DNA of 64,000 nucleotides from Martinezella hainanensis (GTDB taxonomy: Bacteria > Pseudomonadota > Alphaproteobacteria > Rhizobiales > Rhizobiaceae): positions 558,001 through 622,000 of the forward strand of contig NZ_FMAC01000004.1 of the NCBI RefSeq assembly GCF_900094555.1. Direction: 5' to 3'. Below are positions 8,804-17,055 of the stretch, in pieces. The notes beneath the pieces were generated by a model. That model had not been told where the DNA came from and made no database searches. It worked only from the letters and a program-made list of their open reading frames with translations. How positions within the stretch are numbered: position 1 is the stretch's first letter; every line of letters starts with the position of its first letter. Made by a program: the position numbers and the translations under genes.

Positions 8804-10093
8804 ATGTATTTGTACGACCATAGCGGCAAGCGAATAAGAGCTGGTTTGCTTGTCGCGATGGGGCTTTGCCTCAGCCTCATGAGTAACGAAACTCAGGCTT
8901 CGGCGGCGAACGGCAATTCGACATCTGGCAAGGCTTCCCCCAGCGGCGTTGCCATTAACCAGGCCGACACGATCACGACAGGCAGTGCTGCAAGAACATT
9001 TGTCCATCCAGGCCTCTTGCAAAGCCAGGCGGATTTCGATCGGCTCATCAAGCAGATCGCCGCCGGTTCCAAGCCAACCGTCGCTGGCTGGCAAATGCTG
9101 GTCAGCAACAAGCACGCGTCGCTGAGCTATAAGCCCCGGCCGGTTTCCAATATTTTTCGTGGTGATGACGGCGTTCATGCTCAAAACTATGCGCTGATCT
9201 TCAATGATGCCGCTGCCGCCTACGCCTTGGCTCTCCGCTGGAAGATCAGCGGCGATGCGGCTTACGCGGCCAAGGCGGTCGAGGTGTTGAACGCTTGGTC
9301 GTCGACGCTGACGGAAATAGACGGTACGTCGGACAAGTTTCTCGCGTCGGGGATCTACGGCTATGAGATGGCCAATGCAGCGGAGATTCTGCGAGGCTAT
9401 GGCGGCTGGAGAGCAGACGACCTGGCGAGGTTCCAGGGCATGATGCTCAGGGTATTTTACCCCATGAACCATGATTTTCTGGTCAGGCACAATGGTGCCA
9501 AGGTGGACCACTATTGGGCGAATTGGGATCTCTCGAACCTCGCCTCCATGCTGGCGATCGGCGTGCTGACCGACAGAGCCGATATCTACAAGGAAGCGAT
9601 CGACTATCTCCACAGCGGCGCCGGGAATGGTGCGCTGAACAAGACCTTCTGGAAGGTCTATGATGGGGGCTTGGCTCAGGTCCAGGAATCCGGGCGTGAT
9701 CAGGGACATACGACGCTCGATATCGCTCTCGTCGGCGCGATCTGCCAGATGGCCTGGTCACAGGGCGACGATCTCTATGGCTACGATAACAACCTCGTGC
9801 TTGCCGGCGCCGAATATGCCGCCAAATACAATCTCGGCCATGAGGTGCCGTACACGACCTACAAGAACAGCGATGTCACCCAGACATCGATTTCAGACGC
9901 GGGCAGGGGAACGGCGCGGCCGGTCTGGGAAATGCTCTATAATCACTATGTCGTCCTGAAGGGGCTCAATGCCCCCTATGTTTCCGCCTTCGCGTCCAAG
10001 CTTCGCGCCGAGGGCGGTGGCGGCGACTACGGCCCGAACAGTGGCGGTTACGACCAGCTCGGTTACGGCACTCTCCTCTATACGCTCCACTGA
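8804..10093 (+). CDS. Secreted alginate-lyase-family protein
   Basis: The protein has 429 residues with an N-terminal signal peptide (basic MYLYDHSGKRIRAG, hydrophobic LLVAMGLCLSLM, cleavage near QASA). The mature part looks like the alpha/alpha-toroid alginate lyase domain (Pfam Alginate_lyase type): HPGLLQSQADFDRL at the start, HAQNYALIFNDAAAAYALALRW, the HYWANWDLSNLASM segment resembling the catalytic N-H-Y-W region of PL5-like lyases, and GRDQGHTTLDIALVG. It should act on a uronic-acid polymer in the periplasm or outside the cell, possibly the organism's own or a plant polysaccharide. No polysaccharide locus is adjacent. The substrate is inferred from the family only. Confidence 0.7.
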   Translation: MYLYDHSGKRIRAGLLVAMGLCLSLMSNETQASAANGNSTSGKASPSGVAINQADTITTGSAARTFVHPGLLQSQADFDRLIKQIAAGSKPTVAGWQMLVSNKHASLSYKPRPVSNIFRGDDGVHAQNYALIFNDAAAAYALALRWKISGDAAYAAKAVEVLNAWSSTLTEIDGTSDKFLASGIYGYEMANAAEILRGYGGWRADDLARFQGMMLRVFYPMNHDFLVRHNGAKVDHYWANWDLSNLASMLAIGVLTDRADIYKEAIDYLHSGAGNGALNKTFWKVYDGGLAQVQESGRDQGHTTLDIALVGAICQMAWSQGDDLYGYDNNLVLAGAEYAAKYNLGHEVPYTTYKNSDVTQTSISDAGRGTARPVWEMLYNHYVVLKGLNAPYVSAFASKLRAEGGGGDYGPNSGGYDQLGYGTLLYTLH

Positions 10094-10160
10094 TGGTCTT
10101 GCCGGAGCGAGACCGGGCCATTTGCATGGAAGGGCGCCGCCGCCAAGCTTCCGGCAGCGA

Positions 10161-11075
10161 TCAGGATGCTTGCCAGGCCTGCAGCTGGGCGAGGGTCGCG
10201 GTCGCGCCGCCGCAGGCGATTATCAGCACGCGCTCAAAGTGTGCCAGGCGATCGGCATGGGTATAGGCGACGGCCAGTGCAGCACCGCAAGCCGGTTCCA
10301 CGAGGACGCGGTGATCGTCAAGGAAGCGCAGGCAGGCATCGACGGCAGCCCGATCACTGACGACAATGCTATCGACCGGCCTGTTTTGAGTAATTTCAAA
10401 GGCACGCTCGGCAACCTTGCGGGCGCCAAGCGATGTTGCGATGCTGGTGATGGCGGGCAATTCCACTGGTTTGCCTGATGTCACCGCAGCTGCGAGCGAG
10501 GCAGCTCCGTCCGTCTCGGCAGCGATGATCGGAACATGTTGCAGACCGTTGCGGTCAAGCCCTTCCGAGACGCCTGCCAACAGCCCGCCGCCGCCGACCG
10601 AAAGGACGACAGCATCGAACTGCACGCCGGCTCTGACGACCTCGTCGATCATCGTCGCGTGTCCGGTCCAGAGCAGCGGATCATCGAAAGGATGGATGAA
10701 AGCCGTCTCGGCATCGATTGCCTGAAGCGCGCGTTCGTTCGCCTCCTGCCAGGATGCGCCATGCACGAAGACCTCGGCGCCCTCCTGGCGGATCAGCGCC
10801 TTCGCCCGATCCGTCGTCGTCTCGGGAACGAAGACCGATACGGGGATCGAAAGGCGGCGGCCGGCATAGGCGACAGCAATGCCGGCATTACCGCCTGAGG
10901 AGGAGACGAAGCGCTGCTTGCCGTTTCTCGCAGGATGTTCGCAGGCAGCGCCGATGCCGCGGATCTTGAAGGAGCCGGGCGGCTGGAGCGCATCCATCTT
11001 CAGCCAGATGGAACGTCCCGATGCCTGGCTGAGCGGGCGGGATTCGAGGAGCGGCGTTTCGAGGTGAAGCGGCAT
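10161..11075 (-). CDS. L-serine/L-threonine dehydratase-like PLP enzyme
   Basis: This is a 304-residue fold-type II PLP enzyme. PLP lysine K37 is in PGSFKIRG; the phosphate/substrate loop is SSSGGNAG (58-65); the glycine loop is VGGGGLLAG. The variant SSGGNAG loop and the segment HPFDDPLLWTGHATMIDE match the serine dehydratase (SDH, animal-type) branch more than biosynthetic threonine deaminase; there is no C-terminal ACT regulatory domain. It likely deaminates L-serine to pyruvate and L-threonine to 2-oxobutyrate. It is convergent with the alginate-lyase-like gene. Confidence 0.8.
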   Translation of the reverse strand: MPLHLETPLLESRPLSQASGRSIWLKMDALQPPGSFKIRGIGAACEHPARNGKQRFVSSSGGNAGIAVAYAGRRLSIPVSVFVPETTTDRAKALIRQEGAEVFVHGASWQEANERALQAIDAETAFIHPFDDPLLWTGHATMIDEVVRAGVQFDAVVLSVGGGGLLAGVSEGLDRNGLQHVPIIAAETDGAASLAAAVTSGKPVELPAITSIATSLGARKVAERAFEITQNRPVDSIVVSDRAAVDACLRFLDDHRVLVEPACGAALAVAYTHADRLAHFERVLIIACGGATATLAQLQAWQAS

Positions 11076-11127
11076 GAATGATCTCTTGGCAGGGCGCTGT
11101 TGGCGATGGTGCTTTATTTGCTTTTAC

Positions 11128-11170
11128 GCAATTCTGGGAGCAAACCGCTTCTCGCTTTTGCTGGAATTGC
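11128..11170. repeat. 43-bp imperfect palindrome, copy 1 of a repeat also found at 36409
   Basis: The outer arms GCAATTC and GAATTGC plus an inner GCAAA/TTTTGC pairing form one long hairpin. The left side is preceded by TTAC, and the right edge touches the dxr stop codon at 11171. A second copy with the same arms, flanks and length lies at 36409-36452 upstream of the EamA gene. Two matching copies in unrelated intergenic sites show this is an interspersed element rather than a gene-specific signal. Confidence 0.7.
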
Positions 11171-12364
11171 TTAGGCTGCCTTGTCGCGCTGGGCGACCAG
11201 CACGGCCGCGCGGCTGCGGGCTTCCTCGTCGGCGGCGAAGACGGCATCCATGGTTTCGGCGCTGCCGGTCGCAATCATCTCATCCATGACGGCTTCGGCG
11301 ATATCGGCCATTTCGAGGAAGCCGATGCGGCCATCCACGAAGGCATGGAAGGCGATTTCCTCGGCGGCATTCATGATCGCGCCCTGCAGGCCGCCGCGCT
11401 CCAGCGCCGTGCGGGCAAGGCGCAGAGCCGGGAAACGGACTTCATCCGGCGCCTCGAAATCGAGCCGGGCGAGCTTGGCGAAATCCAGCCGGTCGACGCT
11501 GAGTTTCGTGCGGGCGGGGTAGGTGAGCGCATAGCCGATCGCCGTGCGCATGTCGGGACAGCCGAGCTGCGCCAGCACCGAGCCATCCGTATAGCCGACC
11601 ATCGAATGAATGACGGATTGCGGGTGAACCACCACTTCGATCTGGTCCGGCCGCACATTGAAGAGATGCTTGGCTTCGATCATCTCCAGCGCCTTGTTGA
11701 ACATCGAGGCGCTGCCGATGGAGATCTTGAAGCCCATCGACCAGTTGGGATGGGCGCGGGCTGTGGCGGGCGTGACGTTGGCCATCTGCTCGCGCGTCCA
11801 GGTGCGGAAGGGGCCGCCCGACGCGGTGATGATGATGCGCTCGACCGCGTGCTGCTGGTCGTCTTCCAGCGCCTGGAAAATGGCGCTGTGTTCGCTGTCG
11901 ACCGGGATCAGCCGGCCGCCGCCTTCTGAAACGGCGCGCACGAAGAGATCGCCGGCGGAGACGAGGCATTCCTTGTTGGCAAGCGCGATATCGGCGCCAC
12001 GGCGCGCGGCCGCCAGCGTCGGCGCCAGGCCGGCTGTGCCGACGATCGCCGCCATCACCCAATCCGAGGGCATGGAGGCGGCTTCGATCAGAGCATTCTT
12101 GCCGGCGCCGACGGCGATGCCGGATCCGGCGAGCGCATCCTTCAGATCCTGATAGCGTTCTTCCCTGGCGGTAACGGCGAAGGCGGCGCCGCAAGCCCTG
12201 GCCTGCTCGGCCAGCAGTTCGATATTGTCATGCCCGGTGATCGCGGCGATATCGAAGGCATCGCGTCCGCCAAGCTGGGCGATGACGTCGAGCGTATTCT
12301 GGCCGATGGAGCCGGTCGAACCCAATATCGTCAGGCGACGACGCGCCGTGCTGCCGGTGTTCAT
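11171..12364 (-). CDS. dxr: 1-deoxy-D-xylulose 5-phosphate reductoisomerase
   Basis: This 397-residue enzyme performs the second step of the MEP isoprenoid pathway (DXP to MEP, NADPH- and metal-dependent). The N-terminal Rossmann motif is GSTGSIG (15-21). Other marks are NKECLVSAG, the metal/substrate motif DSEHSA, the SGGPFR loop, HPNWSMG, and VHPQSVIHSMV. In many bacteria dxr lies in the uppS-cdsA-rseP-bamA cluster; here it stands alone. The 3' end abuts a palindromic repeat. Confidence 0.96.
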   Translation of the reverse strand: MNTGSTARRRLTILGSTGSIGQNTLDVIAQLGGRDAFDIAAITGHDNIELLAEQARACGAAFAVTAREERYQDLKDALAGSGIAVGAGKNALIEAASMPSDWVMAAIVGTAGLAPTLAAARRGADIALANKECLVSAGDLFVRAVSEGGGRLIPVDSEHSAIFQALEDDQQHAVERIIITASGGPFRTWTREQMANVTPATARAHPNWSMGFKISIGSASMFNKALEMIEAKHLFNVRPDQIEVVVHPQSVIHSMVGYTDGSVLAQLGCPDMRTAIGYALTYPARTKLSVDRLDFAKLARLDFEAPDEVRFPALRLARTALERGGLQGAIMNAAEEIAFHAFVDGRIGFLEMADIAEAVMDEMIATGSAETMDAVFAADEEARSRAAVLVAQRDKAA

Positions 12365-12565
12365 TCAGGTATCCGCATTTGCTGCTGTTCCCCATGGCTC
12401 TACAGGGGATTGCCGGGAGCGGCAAGTCCGCCTCTATGCAACCTCCAGCACGATCGAAAATGCGCGCGAAAGGCGAAATCACTGATTTGGCGATATTTTT
12501 CAGCCTTTTTTGAACCAAATGCGATGTGCCGCGTTTCCCGACCACTCGAATGCGGAGGGTCACGA

Positions 12566-12832
12566 ATGGTTTTTAAGGCGGCAACCTTTCACGGCATGGA
12601 ACTTTATCTGGAGAACGAGCAGGCGAGGCGCTCGGCGCTCGAATCTGCGGTTGCCAATGCGCTTGCCGTTGCCGGCGGAATCGATGCTTCCGATGTCACA
12701 GTGACTGCGGCGGGTCAGGAAATCCGCCTGGACGGCTCGGTCGCGACCTATCAGGAGGTGAAGCGGGCAACCGCTGTCGCGGAATCCATTCCAGGTGTGC
12801 GGCTGGTGAGGAACAGGATAGCGGTGGGGTGA
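12566..12832 (+). CDS. Small BON-domain protein
   Basis: The protein has 88 residues. The start at 12566 has a GGAGGG box six bases upstream; the frame is open far upstream but that part overlaps dxr antisense and is not credible. Residues about 20-85 form one BON domain (alternating acidic helix, then VTVTAAGQEIRLDGSVATYQEVKRATAVAESIPGV-type pattern), known for phospholipid or ligand binding, often in periplasmic or stress proteins. No signal peptide is visible, so the location is uncertain. Divergent from dxr. Confidence 0.75.
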   Translation: MVFKAATFHGMELYLENEQARRSALESAVANALAVAGGIDASDVTVTAAGQEIRLDGSVATYQEVKRATAVAESIPGVRLVRNRIAVG

Positions 12833-13182
12833 GCACAAGCTTCAGCCCTCGTTCCTGCTGCGTTCGACAGGGATCCGACCCGCATTCAATTGTCGGGGAT
12901 ACAATGCCGCTGCATATTGCTCTTGTTATGTTCTAACGGATCCTCGGGTCAATATTGCGGTCACGTCGCCAATATCGGAGCGCTCGCGGTTTTACACACG
13001 CATTGATGCTAAAAGGCTTTTTCCAGCGCGAACGGCTGAGTTTTACAGCTAAGTACTTGCACCGTAGGCATTAGATAGAGCTTCCCAAGCTGATGCTCCT
13101 CATTCAGACCTAATTCGCAGAAAGAGCTTTCATCGCCGAACAACAAGCAGCAGATAACCATCTCTGGCCCTTCTAAAAAATG
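12833..13182. other. Gene-free stretch at the left edge of the OLD-nuclease patch
   Basis: This is 350 bases with lower GC than the flanking core genes. No supported ORF, tRNA, or terminator with a clear T run was found, and no copy of the tRNA-Arg 3' end was seen that would mark an att site. It probably marks the boundary between core sequence (BON gene) and the acquired ATPase gene. Confidence 0.5.
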
Positions 13183-15015
13183 CTAATGCTGGTTGGAAGA
13201 TACGAGGCTGGCGACGTAGTCTCGAAGTGGCGAAAGCGCGTCGCTGTCGTGTTCAATTATATGCTGAAGAAGAAAAAGAGAGTCATCCTTCTTATTAAAC
13301 GGTGCCCGATACTCGGACAGTACACCACAAGCATAATCAATGAGATTCGCGGCATCTACGTGTGTGAGCCAATCTACGTCACCAATATCATCGGCCCACT
13401 CTTTAATTCGAAATTGTTGAGTCTTTGCGGCATCCTCCAAGCTCTGTCGAACGTGAGCAGGTGTCACCTTGCCTTCTGAAACGGGGTCCTTTCGGACTAT
13501 GAACGCCGCGATTGCTGCGGGATCGACAAGGTAGCATTCGAGGTGCCGCCTAGGCAGAAATTGTAATAAGCCGCCCGAGTCCCTGCGCATTTTCTCTTTC
13601 TCAGAAACTGTGAGCTTTTCCGTGTCGAAGCTAAATGCGACGGACACGATCAAATTGGCAGCCGCAGCGCTCAACCGTTTATATACTTCATACACGATGG
13701 CCGGATCGCGCTTATTTGAATTGAAGTCACCTGTCGCCGCGACCGAGGTAAAGATCGTTCCGCGAGGAAGTGGACCGATGAGCTGCTGATAAAGGTAAGG
13801 AAAGCACAATTCTTCCGTTGGGCCCTCTACCCAGATCACCCGTTCGGCCGCAAATACATCAGCCATCGAGACGCCCAGATGCTCCGCTACCTCGCGGAAT
13901 TTTCCAACTTCTGCAAGATTCAGCCGCTCAATCGACGACTCATACCCTACTCGCTTTACAAGCTGAATCGTCTTCGGATTGGCAAAGCCGATAACTTCCG
14001 GGGCATGGGTCGAGATGATATACTGATGATCTGCGTATCGCGCCTGTAGAATTCGAAGAAGGGCCTTAACGGCAGCTGGGTGCAGGAAGCTATTAATTTC
14101 GTCGATTATCACAACCGCATTATCCAAAGTCATTATAGCCGTTAGCAGGGCTATCACCTGGGAAACGCCGGTTCCGCTCGAATTGAGAGGGAAGCTTAAT
14201 TCAACTCGTTCCATTGCCTCGGTTGGCCAAACGCGCACTTCAAGAAAATTATTTTCTGGTTTTGTTCGAGTGCTGATATTTCCGACGGTAGGAAATATCT
14301 CACGCAGGTGGTGGATGAGTTGACTAAATGTATCCCCTCGCTCAGCGACTAGCATAAGCAAAATATTCGGCAGATTGCTCGCATTAGGAACTAGGCGATT
14401 TGAATACCCCTGAGGCGCTTCCCCTACGGTCATGCGCTCTGGCGCGAAATAGAACATGTCACGGCTCCAGGCGCTAAAAAGCAACCCTGGCAAAGTGTCA
14501 GCATCACTAACTTGGAGCGAGGTTTGGATCTCTCCACCTACCGGCGTCGCTACTGCACACAGCCGCGTTCCCCCCGTATTTTGAAAAGCCTCAAAGAGGC
14601 CATGGGACGGGTAGTCCGCTAGAAAGGATTGCTGCGGGCGGTGAGTTACACGCAGGAAAAGGTTGTTGCTCTCGAAGATGCGCTTCAATAGGGCGGGTCC
14701 ATCTGGTGGAGGCGCGCCCTGTCGCACGGGAAGGGGGAAATATTGGGGACCCCCAGAACGCAAGATCCAGTCTTTGATCTCAGGTCCGCTCACATCAAGC
14801 GTCAGATTGATCTCAGGGCTTGCCAAAGTGTGTGTCTCGAATCTCGCAGGCGTCCTGTGGCGATCATCAGCGAGGATAGGTAGCAATGCGCGAAGAAGCG
14901 CACTCTTACCCGCATTGTTTTGACCTATAATGAGATTGATGCCTCCTTCAAATTCAATATCCCCCGAATCGCTAAATGACTGGAATCCTTTAATCCGAGC
15001 TCTGACGAGACGCAC
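13183..15015 (-). CDS. OLD-family ATP-dependent nuclease (AAA ATPase plus Toprim)
   Basis: This is a 610-residue protein with a GTG start preceded by GGAGGA. The N-terminal ABC/SMC-type ATPase has Walker A GQNNAGKS (31-38), a signature-like SSGTGVSQ (279-286), Walker B VVIIDE (301-306) and H-loop ISTH (334-337). From about residue 391 a Toprim-like domain begins with VIWVEGPTEE (393-402), which carries the expected acidic residue; a following FDTE (463-466) could hold the second acidic cluster. OLD proteins are nucleases, several acting in phage defence. No UvrD-like helicase gene is beside it, so it is not a standard Gabija pair. GC and codon use are lower than in the neighbours, and it lies downstream of tRNA-Arg, both signs of acquisition. 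Confidence 0.8.
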   Translation of the reverse strand: MRLVRARIKGFQSFSDSGDIEFEGGINLIIGQNNAGKSALLRALLPILADDRHRTPARFETHTLASPEINLTLDVSGPEIKDWILRSGGPQYFPLPVRQGAPPPDGPALLKRIFESNNLFLRVTHRPQQSFLADYPSHGLFEAFQNTGGTRLCAVATPVGGEIQTSLQVSDADTLPGLLFSAWSRDMFYFAPERMTVGEAPQGYSNRLVPNASNLPNILLMLVAERGDTFSQLIHHLREIFPTVGNISTRTKPENNFLEVRVWPTEAMERVELSFPLNSSGTGVSQVIALLTAIMTLDNAVVIIDEINSFLHPAAVKALLRILQARYADHQYIISTHAPEVIGFANPKTIQLVKRVGYESSIERLNLAEVGKFREVAEHLGVSMADVFAAERVIWVEGPTEELCFPYLYQQLIGPLPRGTIFTSVAATGDFNSNKRDPAIVYEVYKRLSAAAANLIVSVAFSFDTEKLTVSEKEKMRRDSGGLLQFLPRRHLECYLVDPAAIAAFIVRKDPVSEGKVTPAHVRQSLEDAAKTQQFRIKEWADDIGDVDWLTHVDAANLIDYACGVLSEYRAPFNKKDDSLFLLQHIIEHDSDALSPLRDYVASLVSSNQH

Positions 15016-15502
15016 GCTTTCCTCCGAACCCTCACGTTGACGTATTGGCAGCAGTTGAACATCGCCGGCAATTAAAATCTACAATAACTTGTATCTTGAT
15101 CGGACGTCTTCGCGGGACGATACCCCAACTTTTTCAAGTCGGTCGCAAATAGGATGCGTCACGCACGCATCCGCAATTGATTTGCGGGAGCAGTTCGCTG
15201 ACAACGCACCCGAGATAGCTTAGAAATAACAGAGGCCTACGTGAAGCTCACTCAAACGATCTCACATGAAGGTCACCTCTGCCGTTGCGGTTAATCCGCC
15301 AGTCTCTGGCAAACGCGACCGGCTGTCTTTAAAATCGCTTGGACACAATTCCAAAAAGCGCGGCGCGCGCGCTCCGGCAATAAGTCGATTTCATGCGCCA
15401 ATCATGCGACATCGAATTCCCGCTAACCTCAGAAAATGCCTGAAAATGCTGGAATGGCGCATGAAAAGTGGGCCAGTAATGATGCTAAGTTATTGAAAAT
15501 AA
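15016..15502. other. Gene-free stretch between the OLD nuclease gene and tRNA-Arg
   Basis: These 487 bases are mostly without a feature I can support. A 76-codon plus-strand frame at 15266-15496 shows no recognisable domain and no ribosome site. No integrase remnant could be read. It includes the promoter of the OLD gene and the downstream flank of the tRNA, the usual integration side. Confidence 0.5.
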
Positions 15503-15579
15503 TGGTGATCTCGACGCGATTCGAACGCGTGACCCTCAGATTAGGAATCTGATGCTCTATCCTGCTGAGCTACGAGACC
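15503..15579 (-). tRNA. tRNA-Arg (anticodon CCU)
   Basis: This is a 77-base cloverleaf on the minus strand with the CCA encoded. The acceptor stem is GGTCTCG/CGAGATC (one G-T pair), the anticodon stem is TCAGA/TCTGA with loop TTCCTAA giving anticodon CCT, and the T-arm is ACGCG-TTCGAAT-CGCGT. It decodes AGG. Its 3' end faces the accessory patch that holds the OLD nuclease gene, the orientation expected if an element integrated at the tRNA. Confidence 0.95.
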
Positions 15580-15595
15580 ACTCGGCATGATCCAT

Positions 15596-15630
15596 ACAAA
15601 AGCAAAGGCGCGAAGCCAAGCCTTTTTGCG
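15596..15630 (-). terminator. Terminator-like hairpin between the M20 gene and tRNA-Arg
   Basis: On the minus strand GCAAAAAGGC pairs with GCCTTTGC (15620-15629 with 15602-15609) followed by TTTTG. It lies past the M20 peptidase stop and ahead of the tRNA. A second GC-only hairpin without T run (8-bp arms) sits nearer the stop, at about 15660-15690. Confidence 0.55.
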
Positions 15631-15701
15631 TCGTCAGGACAATCTGTCTTGAGCGTGCGCCCCGCGCGACCTTGACGGCGGCGCGGGGTGATTATCAAGC
15701 C

Positions 15702-16862
15702 TCAGGCGTTGAGGCGCTGTTCGGCGAGCCGCACCCAGTAGGAAATGCCGTGGGCGATGGCTTCGTCGTTGAAGTCGTAGGCCGGGTTGTGCAGGCCGGC
15801 GCTGTCGCCGTTGCCAACGAAGATGAAGGCGCCGGGGCGGGAAAGCAGCATGTAGGAGAAATCCTCGCCGCCCATCATCGGGTCGATATCCGGAATGACA
15901 TTGCCCGAGCCGGCGATCTCTTCAGCAACCGCGATCGCATGATCGGTCTCGTCGGCATGGTTGAAGGTGACGGGATAGTTGCGATGAAACTCGATCTCGA
16001 CTTCGGCGCTGTGGCTTGTCGCGATGCCTGTCACGATCTGCTTGAAGCGTTGCTCGGCAAGGTCGCGCATCTCGGGATCGAGCGTGCGCACCGTGCCGGC
16101 GAAGCTCGCATCGTTCGGGATGACGTTATGCGCATTGCCGGCGTTGAACTTGGTGACGGAAACCACCACCGATTTCAGTGGGTTGGCGCTGCGCGAGGCG
16201 ATGAGCTGAAGATTGGAGACGATCTGCGCGCCGATGGCGATCGGGTCGATCGTCATGTGCGGCATGGCGGCATGGCCGCCGACACCCTTGATCGAGACGG
16301 TGAACTCATCGGTCGCAGCCATGATCGCGCCCTTGCGGATGGCGAAATGGCCGACGGGCAGGCCCGGCATGTTGTGCATGCCGTAGACTTCGGCGATCTC
16401 GAAGCGCTCCATCATGCCGTCCTTGACCATGGCGTCGCCGCCGGCGCCGCCTTCTTCGGCCGGCTGGAAGATGACGGCGATGTTGCCGTTGAAATTGCGG
16501 TTCTCGGCAAGGTATTTCGCAGCACCCAGCAGCATGGCGGTGTGGCCGTCATGGCCGCAGGCGTGCATCTTGCCCGGCGTTTCCGAGGCATAGGGCTTGC
16601 CGGTGATCTCGGTGAGCGGCAGCGCGTCCATATCGGCGCGCAGGCCGATCGTGCGTCCCTCGCCCTTGCCTCGGATCAGGCCGACGACGCCGGTGCGGCC
16701 GATGCCGGTCACCACCTCGTCGACGCCAAAGGCGCGCAGTTTCTCGGCCACGAAGGCGGCCGTATTCTCCACCGCATAGAGAAGTTCGGGATGCGCATGG
16801 ATATGGCGGCGCCACTCGGTCACTTCGCCCTGGAGTTCTGCGGCTCTGTTCAAGATCGGCAT
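15702..16862 (-). CDS. M20 family amidohydrolase (hippurate hydrolase-like)
   Basis: This 386-residue, probably cytoplasmic metal-dependent hydrolase acts on N-acyl amino acids or similar amides. The ATG at 16862 is used because the longer frame starts at a TTG (16883); an AGGAAA site lies upstream. Metal-site motifs are HACGHDGH (about 98-105), QPAEEGG with the catalytic Glu pair, and the C-terminal GGEDFSYML. DMDALPL precedes the first. The dimerisation domain segment GGHAAMPH is present. The exact substrate cannot be told. Divergent from the D,D-carboxypeptidase gene. Confidence 0.85.
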   Translation of the reverse strand: MPILNRAAELQGEVTEWRRHIHAHPELLYAVENTAAFVAEKLRAFGVDEVVTGIGRTGVVGLIRGKGEGRTIGLRADMDALPLTEITGKPYASETPGKMHACGHDGHTAMLLGAAKYLAENRNFNGNIAVIFQPAEEGGAGGDAMVKDGMMERFEIAEVYGMHNMPGLPVGHFAIRKGAIMAATDEFTVSIKGVGGHAAMPHMTIDPIAIGAQIVSNLQLIASRSANPLKSVVVSVTKFNAGNAHNVIPNDASFAGTVRTLDPEMRDLAEQRFKQIVTGIATSHSAEVEIEFHRNYPVTFNHADETDHAIAVAEEIAGSGNVIPDIDPMMGGEDFSYMLLSRPGAFIFVGNGDSAGLHNPAYDFNDEAIAHGISYWVRLAEQRLNA

Positions 16863-17055
16863 GCTGATTTTCCTGCTGCTCAATATCGATTCTGGTTCAA
16901 CTTGCGGGTCCTTGGCACAGCCTTAGCGAGCTTGTCGCGGCCTTTGCGGCGTGCCAGCGGGAAATAAAGTCGTCAATCGCCTTTGCCTTCTCCTAGCCAT
17001 ATAGGTTAAATAGACGAAGCTTTCGAGAAAATTCCGGACTTCTGAAGGATAGATC

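Noticed and set aside
15266..15496. 76-codon frame next to tRNA-Arg, considered as an integrase or excisionase remnant
   Set aside because: No integrase motif, no ribosome site, and no similarity that I can recognise.
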